64,000 nucleotides of DNA. Origin: Terebella lapidaria. Lineage: Eukaryota; Annelida; Polychaeta; Terebellida; Terebellidae. The DNA lies in the NCBI GenBank assembly GCA_949152475.1, contig OX424560.1, forward strand, positions 3,782,001 to 3,846,000, given 5' to 3'. The notes under the pieces were generated by a model, which saw nothing but the letters and a program-made list of their open reading frames with translations, did no database searches and had not been told where the DNA came from. The translations under genes were made by a program, and so were the position numbers. Shown here piece by piece: positions 44,405-54,491 of this stretch. Within the stretch, counting starts at the first letter, position 1. The number at the start of each line of letters is the position of its first letter.

Positions 44405-45210
44405 CATCTAGCACCAACAATGTTCAGTATCGCGTGTGACCTACCCTGGCTGCTTGTAGCGCCATCGCACAGCGTGACAACGCCGCCGGGGCACACCCTC
44501 GGACAGGGTCTTCAAAGTGTTCAGGGGTATAGTGGACCATCACAGCCTGTCGCAATTTATTCACACTGGTTTGTGGTCGAACCATTACTTCAGCCTATAG
44601 ATCCTCTATAGGGTTCATATCTGGTGAATACGCTCGCCATTGCAAGTTTTCAACTCCATGACCCTGAAGGAAAGTGGTCACTGTACGAGCCCTGTGTGCA
44701 GGAGCATTGTCATCCTGGTACACAAAATTGTCCTTCAAGGCCCCTCGAGCAAATGGCAATATTGTTTGGTGTAGGATGCGTATGTACTGGTGTTAATCCC
44801 TATTTCCGACCAGGATCACAAGGTCACTTTTTCCGCATGCGTGGAAAGCTCGCCATATGGTTATCCCACCGCCTCCAGCCTGCACCCTAGTATGCAGGCT
44901 TCATGGTAACGTACTTCAACTCGTCTGCGAACTCGGATGCGTCCATCATAGCGGTACACCTCAAATCTCGCCTCGTTACTAAATTTGACATGATTTCAGT
45001 GATGTGGTCCCAAATGGAGGTGATCCTTGGCCCACTGCAGACGTCGCTCATGATGTCTTTGACTCAGCAGGGGTTTCCTTAGTGGTCTCCTGGCACGATA
45101 CCCAGCTCGAACCAATGGCTGTTCAATAGTGTCCTGGATACGCATACACCTATGGCGTTCTGCCACTGTACTCCCAAGGCTCTGGCTGGCATGGTACAGT
45201 AACAAAAACT
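44405..45210 (-). pseudogene. Tc1/mariner transposase relic
   Basis: Near 45205-44996 the minus strand encodes the helix-turn-helix end and linker (VRAGYRARRPLRKPLLSQRH ... RLQWAKDHLH). Farther on, other frames give the catalytic-core signatures: a VTRRDLR...YRYDGRIRV-like stretch near 44930-44985, DDNAPAHRARTV near 44683-44720, and YSPDMNPIEDL near 44599-44633. Several frameshifts and a TAG in place of Trp after PIEDL show that it is dead. The active enzyme would cut and paste at TA sites; I could not identify terminal inverted repeats. Confidence 0.88.
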
Positions 45211-45749
45211 AACAAAAATTACACCTATACCTACCAGAATGGCGAGTATAATCATTTTGAAGTTGTTATCGGTGTTGCAATCTTTAATTCTTTGAAGATT
45301 ATAAACATTTCCAGGCTTTTGAATTGAAGTGGCAAAATCCTAAGCTAGTTTTGGCCATGCCATGTCTGAAAGATATCTGTCTAACAAGACTGCATTCATT
45401 GTAGATATTTGAAAATTGATGAATTTTATCGAGTCATGGCAAGCGCATAAGATAAGATCACATTTGATCTTGAACAGTTGACCCAGGTCAAGGTCACAAA
45501 TCTTTGCACACTGTATCGAGTAGTACATGTTTGAAAAGACCTTGAGCTCATGATTTCAGATGTATCTTACTTTTCACGCTAGGACATACAGTGACGTCAC
45601 AATGGCTTCATCATGTTCATCAACATCGAATTTCTGAAATTTCAAAACGTCATAACTTGATATGCTTTTACAGGGATGATTGAGGCGACGTATCAGGATC
45701 AATGGTCATGGTCACGGTCACACAGAACCCGTAAAACACGTTTTCATTA
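45211..45749. other. No gene seen
   Basis: Includes a small cluster GGTCAAGGTCACAAATC (45487-45503), one of the scattered AGGTCA-type tracts. No coding sequence evident. Confidence 0.5.
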
Positions 45750-46002
45750 AAGGGGCACTCTATGGGATTCGGCTTTTTGGGGATTTCCACAATTTTTCGC
45801 CAGACGCGAAATATATAGAACACAACGTCAGAAGACATTTTCGACCCAGGATCGCCGCCGAGCCGTCCTGGGCTGATCTGAGCATTGGCTCGGCAGAGAA
45901 CATGGGACAAAAACGTAATCTGACCCTTTGTTCTATAAATAGAAGCGTCGGGAGAAAAATCTTGGAAATCCCTTAAAAGCCAAATCCCATACAGTGCCCC
46001 TT
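45750..46002. mobile_element. Palindromic foldback MITE, ~253 bp
   Basis: AGGGGCACTCTATGGGATTC at the left pairs with the reverse complement of the right end (AGGGGCACTGTATGGGATTT), and pairing continues inward through GGATTTCCA, TTTTTC, TATAGAACA and GTCAGA into a central CCGAGCC...GGCTCGG core. The whole element can therefore form one long hairpin. Similar frames on both strands are a by-product of the palindrome. I could not define a target-site duplication. Confidence 0.85.
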
Positions 46003-46309
46003 CAATCACTCCCGTGATCAAATTGAGGTAGAGAGATACGGCTGGACCATACCACGCAGGAAGGGAATTGCAATCATAAGTGTGTTTAAACTTTTCATTC
46101 GATTTTGACGTGTGTAAAATTATTGAGGTCAAGTTGCTTTGATGTCAATGTCAAATTTTCAAATCTTATAAAACATGTCAAGTAATATACCATAAGCACG
46201 GGGTAAAATGTGTATCATCACATTTGTTTTACGTAGTGTTCAATGAAATGCTTTACTTCGAGTTGATACGCTTTTCTGCAGTTGTAAACTATGAAGCTAC
46301 ATTGGGGAC

Positions 46310-46590
46310 ACTCACCTTCGCCTTCGCGGTGTTATCGTCCTCGCCTTCGCATAATTTTGCCTTCGCCTAATTCCGCTTTCGCCTTCTCGTTATTTCGCCT
46401 TCGTTCAATTTCGCCCTCGCCTTTTCTTAATTTCGCCTTCGCTTTTCCGTGTTTTTTGCCTTCACTTCGTGGTGTTAATAGACCTCGAAAATTCGTAATT
46501 TCGCCTTCACCTTCGCGTAGTTTCGCCTTCGCCCAATTTCGCCCTCGGCCACTTTCGGCTTTGCCTTCTCGTAATTTCTTCTTCGCCTCC
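46310..46590 (-). repeat. GCGAAGGCGAA-type minisatellite, left arm
   Basis: Degenerate units of about 10-18 bp built from TTCGCCTTCGC separated by TAAT/TTTC spacers. Open frames on both strands result from the repeat and encode only Arg/Lys/Glu-rich monotony. Confidence 0.9.
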
Positions 46591-46599
46591 CCATACATA

Positions 46600-46815
46600 T
46601 GAGATACAAAGTATGAGTAACGCCTTCTCATATGTATTTGATACAAAGTCATACGTATGGAAAAATACGTCATACGTATGAAATAATAGGTCATACGTAT
46701 GTGATACAAAGTCATAGAATGATAAGTCATACATATGAAATAATAGGTCACATAGGGTATAGTATATCTCATACACATGAGATAATATGTCATATGTATG
46801 AGATACTGACCATGC
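46600..46815. repeat. CATACGTATG-type palindromic minisatellite, left arm
   Basis: Repeated (A/T)CATA(C/T)(G/A)TATGA(G/A)AT units, each a small palindrome, alternating with AAAGTCATA and ATAGGTCATA spacers. Confidence 0.85.
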
Positions 46816-48118
46816 TGTTCCCATAGAAACTGCGTAAAATTAAAACGCCTAAAGACTGTGATTGGTCAGGCGTTTGTATTTATTATTAAACTGAAGCATT
46901 TTGATATTCACCATATCTTCACGAGAAATCGCAAGTGTCCACCATAACCGATGCCGATCTTTATTGGCAATTAATATTAATTTTTAGAATAAATTTTACA
47001 CAGTATATAAATACAATTTATCCGGTCTCATCTCAGCAGCCAAATATTTTTCTTCCGTTTTTGAAATATTCTTGTTCTTATATGTCCGTTCGGAGGCGTT
47101 CTTTGAAACTAATATGACGGCTATGTAGCATGAGTAGATTTTATTGTCATGCATATCGTGATATCCAGTGAGTTTTAAAGTATTATAAACATATGTACGT
47201 TCAAATCTAAAATGGAACGCTGATATATTCTGTATTACTCCTCAGAAATACTTGGACTGACATTCCTTTTATTCTACAATCGTTCGGTTTGTATGTTTGA
47301 TTACGACGAAATCGTTCAGTAAACTATTTCAACAAATATTTTGAAGCAGCTGCCTTCGAAACCAGTCATAATTTTTTGAAAACTATATTTCATACTAAAC
47401 ATGCTAAACTAACTGAATGAAACATACTCATCAAATGTAATGAAAATAACCAGTCCTGAACGGGCAGTTATCGCGTAAATACAAGAACTGTATCCATCAC
47501 ATGCAGATGTAAACAAAGCATAGAAATGCGAAATAGACTGACAGTTCCACGTACATAATGGTATATCACTGATTATTTTCTCATAACTACACTATATATG
47601 TACATACGAACTGGAAAATGTACTCGATGTGGACTTTTAAACGCGATTTGGGCTTTTGTTTACATTCGGGTTTGATGGATACACTTCCTTTGTTTATTTA
47701 CAAAACCGGTACAAAATGGGCACTAAAACGGATGAAAAGACAGCTCGGAGGGACTGTAATCGTCTAAATCATTGAGCACACCTTTTGTTATATTGTATCA
47801 GATGTGTTTAAGCAGAAATTGGTTTTGAAAAAAAATATTGCATACATTCATAGGCAGCAGCTTTAATACTATAAGAATTCCACGTATTTTGTATATCAAT
47901 TATGGGCACTATGATTTTTCTTCGCATTATGGTATATACATAATATCTGTATATATTTTAGATGGTTAATTTTCGTTCAAAATTTTATTTAAGATGAACT
48001 AAATAATCAGAAGTCTCATTGTAGTCGACTGTAATGCAGATAACAAGTGACAATGGTTTGACCAATCAGTCGACTCGCTGCGGGGAAGTAAGAGAGTATG
48101 GGTTGTTGGTGTGTGTGT

Positions 48119-48150
48119 TGGAGGGGTGGGGGTGGGGGGTGAAGGTGAGG
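48119..48150 (+). other. G-quadruplex-prone G-runs
   Basis: GGAGGGGTGGGGGTGGGGGG: three G-runs of 4, 5 and 6 separated by single Ts, with GG and GGTGAGG flanking. Confidence 0.6.
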
Positions 48151-48228
48151 TGATTACCTGTGATTAGTGGAGTTACAAACCACACCTTTTAGCATGCATA
48201 TATTATTTATTACGAAGGAGTATACTGT

Positions 48229-48255
48229 ATATTATATATATATATATATATATAT
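48229..48255. repeat. (TA)n microsatellite
   Basis: An uninterrupted TA run of about a dozen units after TATTATATA. Confidence 0.9.
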
Positions 48256-48424
48256 GTTAGCATGATCCTGAATATCAATTATCATAAATAATGAATAATT
48301 CAAGCGATATTAGTGGGCAACACGATATTGTGCATTCGACGGTAGCCGGTAGATACAACGCATTTATACATGCTACGCAGAGCATGGGGCTATACGAAAT
48401 ATACGGTAGCGATATGAAGTATTT

Positions 48425-48545
48425 CCTACATGTGAGTTAGTATCTCATACGTATGTTTTAGTATCTCACACGTATGAGTTTTTATTGCATATACGTATGA
48501 CTTTGTATTACATATGACTTTGTATACGTATGACTTTGTATTACA
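48425..48545. repeat. CATACGTATG-type minisatellite, right arm
   Basis: Inverse relative of 46600-46815 (TATCTCATACGTATG, ATACGTATGACTTTGTAT). Confidence 0.85.
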
Positions 48546-48657
48546 TTACATATTAAGTAAGTAAGTAAGTAAAGTACAATTATATATTATATACAATAGC
48601 CTATGTTATGTGGGGGTAGCATAGCCAATACTGGCTGTTTTCCTGCAACCCCCGATT

Positions 48658-48955
48658 ATGCGAAGACGAAATTACAAGGCAAAGCCGAGAATGGAAGGCG
48701 AAAGTGGGCGAAGGGTAGGACGTAGGCGAGGGCGAAAACATCACGAAGATGAAGGCGAGAATACACGAAGACGAAGGCGAAATTACAAGAAAGCGAAGGC
48801 GAGAGTGGACGAAGGTGAGAGCGAAAACATCACGAAGGCGAAGGCGAGAATATGCGAGGACAAAGGCGAAATTACAAGAAGGCGAAGGCGAGAGCGGACG
48901 AAGGCGAAATTACGAGAAGGTGAAGGCGAAAACACCACGAAGACGAAGGCGACAA
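48658..48955 (+). repeat. GAAGGCGAA-type minisatellite, right arm part 1
   Basis: Units GCGAAGGCGA(G/A)A with AATTACAAG or AACATCACGA spacers, the reverse complement of the left arm. Interrupted at 48960 by the TRIM. Confidence 0.9.
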
Positions 48956-48959
48956 TATG
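48956..48959. repeat. TRIM target-site duplication TATG, left
   Basis: Equals 49389-49392. Confidence 0.75.
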
Positions 48960-49096
48960 TGTAGCGTTATGACGTGGTGGCTACCTAGTAGTGACACCAC
49001 GCTTATAGCGTGAACGTGCGGACAGGTTTATAAGACATTCGGCGACACTCCAGTAATGGGGTATACCTCTTTATCGTGGGGTCGCCGAACCCTACA
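48960..49096 (+). repeat. TRIM 5' LTR
   Basis: 137 bp, TGTAGCGTTATGACG ... GCCGAACCCTACA. Confidence 0.85.
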
Positions 49097-49279
49097 TTGG
49101 TGCCGTACCTTTCAAACCACTGGATTCTCTCGGCGTCGTTCCTGGGGTCAGCCCCTCACTGAGATTCACATCGCAGCCAAGTATGTGTACATAATCAGGT
49201 AGCTGCGGCGCCCTTGATCTTCAGTGCTGTGATGTGACTGAGCAGTGGGATATAGCTGACCTCGGGGACGAGGTCTCTT

Positions 49280-49295
49280 CAAAAGGGGAAAGCAC
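49280..49295 (+). promoter_or_regulatory. TRIM polypurine tract
   Basis: CAAAAGGGGAAAGCAC immediately precedes the second LTR, where the plus-strand primer is expected. Confidence 0.65.
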
Positions 49296-49388
49296 TGTAG
49301 CGTTATGACGTGGTGGCTACCTAGTAGTGATGGGGTATACTCCAGTAATGGGGTATACCTCTTTATCGTGGGGTCGCCGAACCCTACA
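49296..49388 (+). repeat. TRIM 3' LTR (internally deleted)
   Basis: Same ends as the 5' LTR, but the middle (the GACACCACGC...CGACAC segment) is replaced by a short copy of TGGGGTATAC, giving 93 bp. The two LTRs therefore differ, so the insertion is not very recent. Confidence 0.8.
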
Positions 49389-49392
49389 TATG
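49389..49392. repeat. TRIM target-site duplication TATG, right
   Basis: Equals 48956-48959. Confidence 0.75.
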
Positions 49393-49515
49393 CGAAGAAG
49401 AAGGCAAAATTACGAAAAGGCGAAAGTAGACGAAGGCGATGGCGAAGGCGAAATTACGAGAAGGTGAAGGCGAAATTACGCGAAGGCAAGGGCGAAAACA
49501 CACGAAGGCGAATGT
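49393..49515 (+). repeat. GAAGGCGAA-type minisatellite, right arm part 2
   Basis: Continuation of the array after the TRIM, ending at the inverted terminus GAATGTCCCTAA. Confidence 0.9.
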
Positions 49516-50076
49516 CCCTAATATAGTTTATAGTAAACACATGGCCGGGTGAATGGCGGACATTTTTCAGGGCAATTGCAGTTGTTATTTTTTGGATAAT
49601 GTTGCGTATGGAACAACTCCTTACTGAATATTGCAGTGTCGTAAATAGATGGAATTGTAGAACATGTAAGAATTGTTCCAAACAAGGAAAATACGTTTGA
49701 TGGATATATCATGTAGAAATTAGACAGGAGGTTAACTAGATTTTAATTAATTAACATGTTGGATTTATATCATAACTCCTTTCCATGAATCCCCTTTGTT
49801 TTGCACACCGTAGATTTGTTTATTTGGTTGAAAATATAATTTGTTTGTAACACTACATGCTACGGTTTACTTAAGGGGCTGATACGCTTTACATTTGTTC
49901 TTGAACGACGATGATACGCTCTACATAACGCTTCATTCTTATATAATATTGTAAAAATTGTGGCGTATCCAGACACTAAGATGTACTGCAATATCAGTGC
50001 ACACAGGCCTGCCATGGACGTAGTTGCGATCAGCTATTATGCCTGATTCAAATTCTGCAGTAGTGAAGTCACTGCT

Positions 50077-50121
50077 AAGTTACCGGACAATAGGTTATCG
50101 GCCCAAAAGGTCCGGTAACCT
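50077..50121. repeat. Minimal copy of hairpin-ended repeat
   Basis: A head-like AAGTTACCGGACAA (50077-50090) sits directly against a tail hairpin whose arms are AGGTTATCGGCCC (50092-50104) and GGTCCGGTAACCT (50109-50121) with an AAAA loop. In the tandem units at 60-64 kb the same head and tail are separated by more than 1 kb. Confidence 0.7.
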
Positions 50122-50189
50122 CAAATGTCTGCAAACACGTTATTATGATGATGTGTGTTCAAATTCTCTTAGTAACTATATCAATGGGG

Positions 50190-50290
50190 CGAGGCTCTGC
50201 AATTTTGTTGATCGGTTATCAGATTCTCACGGTGATGAAGTGTTCGCCTCACAAACGAATGGTCCCAGGTACGATCCCAGGTCTCATGAA
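50190..50290 (+). mobile_element. tRNA-Val(CAC)-like SINE head or tRNA pseudogene
   Basis: GTTCGCCTCACAAACGAA (about 50240-50257) folds as an anticodon arm with a CAC anticodon, followed by TGGTCCCAGG and GTACGATCCC, a B-box variant. These match the animal tRNA-Val arm order. The A-box side is degenerate. About 220 bp of body and an A/T-rich tail (to about 50520) suggest a SINE rather than a working tRNA gene. Confidence 0.6.
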
Positions 50291-50639
50291 TCGGCAATTT
50301 TAGCACTTGCAATATTTTCCTCAGGACTTAAACTTGCTGATAAGTGGGGATTACGGTTGCTGCGCCGGGATTCTCAGCGGCGGTGATGGGGAAGCAGTCT
50401 TATGTATCTGAGGAAGCTGCTACATCTGCTTGAGGCCGCTATATGAATTCTGGCAATGCAGTACATACACCACATAAAACTTGACCACACTGGAAATAAT
50501 AAACCTTTTTTTTTACAAATTTTGAACCACCACTCGCGTGTATTGTGGGTGCCAGGGAGTTGTAATTTACAACTTCACGTTGAGTGACAAATTTTGATTT
50601 TGGTAAGCAGCCTTCAGTGAGGAGAACCTTAATAATAAT

Positions 50640-50760
50640 TAACCAGGATGAAACACCCTACTCACTGAGTGCCGGCCCAGGGCGCGAACCCCAGACCTCC
50701 AGCCATGTGGACCTCGTTGACATTGTAATCATCCATAATGCCATCAAATGTCACTCACCG
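50640..50760 (-). mobile_element. Second tRNA-like SINE fragment
   Basis: The minus strand holds GGGGTTCGCGCCC (50671-50683), a strong B box, with TTTGAGCGGTGAG upstream as a possible A box and an ATTATTATTA-rich tail at 50629-50641. The ancestor tRNA is not clear. Confidence 0.5.
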
Positions 50761-52734
50761 CTCAAATGTCGCTTAATTGTTTGAGGGATCAGATATCCCT
50801 CACAAATGCTTTACACAGTCCGTGTCACAACCCGTCGAGGACAGATATTACCACGGTATTAGTGGTCCATCAACGATTTGGAAGCTATTCACATAGGAAT
50901 CCTGGTGAGTGGTTAATAGCTCCCGAGTCCCGACACAACCACGGTCACGTTACAAAGCGAGAATTGGTGGTAATCTAATTTGTGTGTTTGGCTGCCTGTC
51001 CATCTCACTACACGAAGTATATTGAGCAATATAGCATCACCGTCATCGATCTCTGATCACGCACGGTAAACATATTTGCTTATCTTCGTACGAAATTTAT
51101 TGTACTGATAGAAATAAACACAATCAGTACCAATACGCCTGTTTAGTAGTAACAATACGGAACAAGAATACGGCAAATGCGTATCCTAGTTCCCAACGCT
51201 GCGCAAAATAATTTACTGCCAGAACAATAATCTACAGTTTATATAATTTTTGTTTGTAATTTATTTATTCCCACTACATCGGAATATATACATCGGAAAC
51301 AATTTGTAATCTAGAATGACTCGACTCAAACTACTTTAACGGCATCATATTTTCCAATTCCTTGGGACATCCTGAGGCATATATTCACAATAATGAGATG
51401 AATGGAACACTTTAAAGAGCCACATGGGAAATCATCTGTTCCGATCAATGCACACGGGGAAATTTTAATTTAAAAGATATACTGCTCGCGTATATTAACA
51501 TGCCTGGGGCAATGGATAGATTGACTGTCTTGTATGTATGTAGCAAGTATGTTTGAAAGCACACACTGAGTACAACAAAACCAATTGTCTTTTGTCCAGT
51601 GAAACTTTTGGAATAAATATAAAAACGTACAATTCGATTGATGTATGGTATTTATCATACATCATTAGTAAATATTTGCATGGCTTCAACTAAGGCTTCC
51701 TCAGTAAATATTTTCATGGCTTCAACCATGCTCATGTAAGTTGTAATGCTGTAAGTACATAGAAGAATATACAAATATAAAAAGTAAACGGTTTTAACTT
51801 CAACCGCATGAATTTGAGAAAGCAAATCGTTAAATCTTCCCGCAAGGATCGAACATTTGAACATTAGAATACGGTGTGCTGCCGGGGGATAAACTCATTA
51901 GCAGAAATTGATTTCTTCTACAGAGTTATTCAAGGGTGTTTCAGAAACACTTCAGGAAACAAAAGACACATTCGGAGACGGAAAAAATGCATGAATGCAA
52001 CACTAAGTATTTACTTGGTGGTTCTCTGATGTAGTTAAAGTAGATATTGATGCACAAATAGACAGGTCAAATTCATATTCCAAGGCTGAATCCACGAGAA
52101 AAAAAAAACAAAATCAGTAATAGTGGTTAAATTCGAGTGATAACATAGTAAAGAATTTGAAGGCGTGTGAATATTACACACAACCACCCAGCTGAGGGTT
52201 AGATCAGGTGATCCGGGAGAGTGAGCATCTCCTGCCCCACATGCGGAACCTGCTGTGATATCTACACTGGCGAATCAGTGCGAGGCTGGTATCATCTATC
52301 ATGTGTGTGACAGGTTTGGCATAATCTGAACATTTGATTTTAGACACAATGTCATCATTTCTTTTCAATCAACACATGCAAACTCTTTCGAAATGGCAAA
52401 CTCTGACGTTACTTTCGTCTAATGTATGTGGAATATTCTCCTTCAAGGCTCAGTACCTTTTGAAATAAATATCATTTCTTGCGAATGGAAAAAACTAATG
52501 TATGTACACCTGGTCTGGAGTGCATGTTATACTCCCCCTTCCCCCGAAAAAAAAAACATTTTAAGAATAATCAACTATGATATTTTCATACTTTGTTATC
52601 ATGCAGTTGATGTCGTTAGCCTATTATGTCATGACTACTCATAACTATCAATATTCATATTCACGCAGATCGCCAATACATTTCATCATACACACCCCCA
52701 TGTAATTCATCGCATGGTGAGATTATTCGCCGTT
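50761..52734. other. No gene seen
   Basis: AT-rich. It includes a short near-duplicate at 51668-51730 (AAATATT.TGCATGGCTTCAA, twice) and a trace of the Penelope-like tail at 52195-52260. No domain signature. Confidence 0.5.
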
Positions 52735-53055
52735 GTCTTGGACAATACCATCAACTCAGTAGCCTTTTGGCTTGTGATTAGGTACTTATGTACTTGTCAT
52801 ATATCTATTCCATGGGGTTTATTTCGGATTTTTAAATTATTTTCATAGGTTGTTGGGCAGTTGTATACTAATTCCATCTGGTGTACAGTAGAAACAACTA
52901 CATTAACCATACTGTCTGCCCCTGATGACGCCAGTGTGTCTTTTGATAAAGCATTTGGTTGGGTTTTGTTTCTAATGCAAAATGTTGTATTTTACGTTTG
53001 CTATTGGAATAATCAAAATTTGGCTGTATTGGTGGTAATAGATTGATACCTACAT
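52735..53055 (-). repeat. Dispersed repeat family C, inverted copy
   Basis: Reverse complement of 39060-39390 over its whole length (CATCAACTCAGTAGCCTTTT, CCATGGGGTTT, ATGACGCCAGTGTGTCTTT, AATAGATTGATACCTACATT). Confidence 0.85.
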
Positions 53056-53109
53056 TCAGAAGTAAACGGATTTTTCTTTGGTGAAAATAATATGATAATT
53101 ATAAAATAT

Positions 53110-54491
53110 TGTAACGGGTTTGCACCCTTCTGTGACGTCTTGATTAACCGGTTTTCTTGGGAGGTGGGTGAGTTGTTATTTAACCGGAGCTGAAACGGTA
53201 AAACTCCGGGAAACTGCTACTGCTGTACGGTTGAACTCCGGCTAGAAGTCTCTAAGGTTGGTAGCGTTGTCTGGAATGGACCTCTTAACCGTTGTCCGAC
53301 TGCTAATCTGCAACTGCACCTGTAAAGTAAGGATCCGGAGGCGTTTCCGTCTCCGGGTACTGCAACTGCTCCGTCGGGATACTGCTTTACTGCAACAGCT
53401 CCGTCGTTTTCCGCCCTACTGCAAACTGCGACTGCACCTAGAATAGAGAATCCGGGAACGTTGCTGTTTCCGAATACTGCAACCGCTCTGCCAGGCTCCA
53501 CCGCACTGCAAACTGCTCCGGTTGGCTCCGCCTCACCGCAACCTGCGACTGCACCTGAAATGGAGTATCTCGGAAGCGTTCTCACTTCCGGTTACCGCAA
53601 CCGCTCCGTCAGGTACTGCCACTGCAACTCCGTCGTCCGGTACCGCCTCTGCAACTGCTTCGTCGTTCCCGTTTCTGCAACTGCTCCGTCCGATACCGCC
53701 TTCGTAGTTGCTCCGTTGAATACCACCTCCGTCTCCGTCTCCTTCCTTGATGATCTGGGTTCTTGGATCAGCCTAAGACGTCGTTACAACTTGGTCTTAA
53801 CCGACTGTGGACTTATCTCCCTTTTCTCCGTATTACTTTCTTTTCCGGTGAACTAACTTTGTTATAACTTCCAGTTCCCTAACAAACACGGAAAAACAAC
53901 TCGGTTGAAGTTTTCATGTTTATTTTCCAAGTGCACAGTCAGAAGACTTAACTGCTATCATCTGGATGACTCTATCCGGAACAAGGGAGTACTCTGCTAT
54001 GGGAGAAGGGGTCTGCACAGGTCGACGTCAGGACACCAACTCCGCCGTCCGCTGTGAAGCGGGGGCTTTTATAGACCTGAGACCCACGTCACGTGACCAA
54101 CCTATTGTGACGTCATAGTCCGCCAAAACACTGATATTTTCCGGATTTCTAAAAACACTCTAGAACCAATCAGTGGCTGACACGTCACCTTTTAAACCGA
54201 AAACGAGGCTGATCACATGACCTTCCGGAAATAACGTCATTACAATTTTGTACTCCATTGTTCCGGCTCCGTCTCCGGTTCCGTCTCCGGTTCCGGCTCC
54301 GTCTCCGGGTTTACCAACATACAAATATACCAAGTTCCGAGACGGAAAACCTTTTAAACATTAACAATACGGAACCGTATGAACCTTTAAACACATATAC
54401 ATTTTAATAAACGGTTATTTAACCATAATATCACAAAACACTAATAGAATTACCTAGGGGAAACATTTGGGTACGCCCCAAAACCGTTACA
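53110..54491 (+). mobile_element. Probable solo LTR, ~1.38 kb
   Basis: Begins TGTAACGGGTTTGC and ends CCAAAACCGTTACA, so TGTAACGG / CCGTTACA termini are inverted and TG/CA-ended. It is GC-richer than the flanks. On the plus strand a TATA-like CTTTTATAG (about 54067) precedes an AATAAA (54406-54411), the order expected of U3-R-U5. 53320-53720 is a degenerate minisatellite of CTGCAACTGCTCCG-like units, and 54264-54308 is a CCGTCTCCGGTT tandem. The flanking 4-5 bp do not match, so a target duplication is unproven; a non-autonomous DNA element is the alternative. Confidence 0.55.

Larger units (their letters stand above)
48960..49388 (+). mobile_element. TRIM: miniature LTR retrotransposon, 429 bp
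   Basis: Two short terminal direct repeats with TG...CA ends (48960-49096 and 49296-49388) flank about 200 non-coding bases. One base after the first LTR is TGGTGCCGTACC (49098), a primer-binding-site look-alike. Immediately before the second is AAAAGGGGAAAGCAC, a polypurine tract. TATG is duplicated on both sides. It has no protein, so a full-length LTR element must supply the enzymes. The LTR start TGTAG, the single-T spacer and TGGYGCCGT are shared with the gypsy element at 12969-26360. Confidence 0.85.
46281..49535. mobile_element. Foldback-like composite element with minisatellite arms
   Basis: Left arm: a TTCGCCTTCGC-type array (46310-46590), then a CATACGTATG-type array (46600-46815). 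Right arm, inverted: a CATACGTATG-type array (48425-48545), then GAAGGCGAA-type arrays (48658-48955 and 49389-49515). The outer ends are also inverted: TTGGGGACACTC at 46302 against GTCCCTAA at 49521, with AAACTAT / ATAGTTT just outside. The ~1.6-kb centre is AT-rich. A TRIM (48960-49388) splits the right array. Drosophila FB elements likewise have long inverted arms of short repeats. Confidence 0.7.

Noticed and set aside
45668-46132. Similar proteins on both strands around 45.7-46.1 kb
   Set aside because: The resemblance comes from the palindromic MITE; neither frame is a gene.
48658-48972. Arg/Lys/Glu-rich protein of about 100 residues
   Set aside because: The frame is a by-product of the GAAGGCGAA minisatellite and occurs in several phases.
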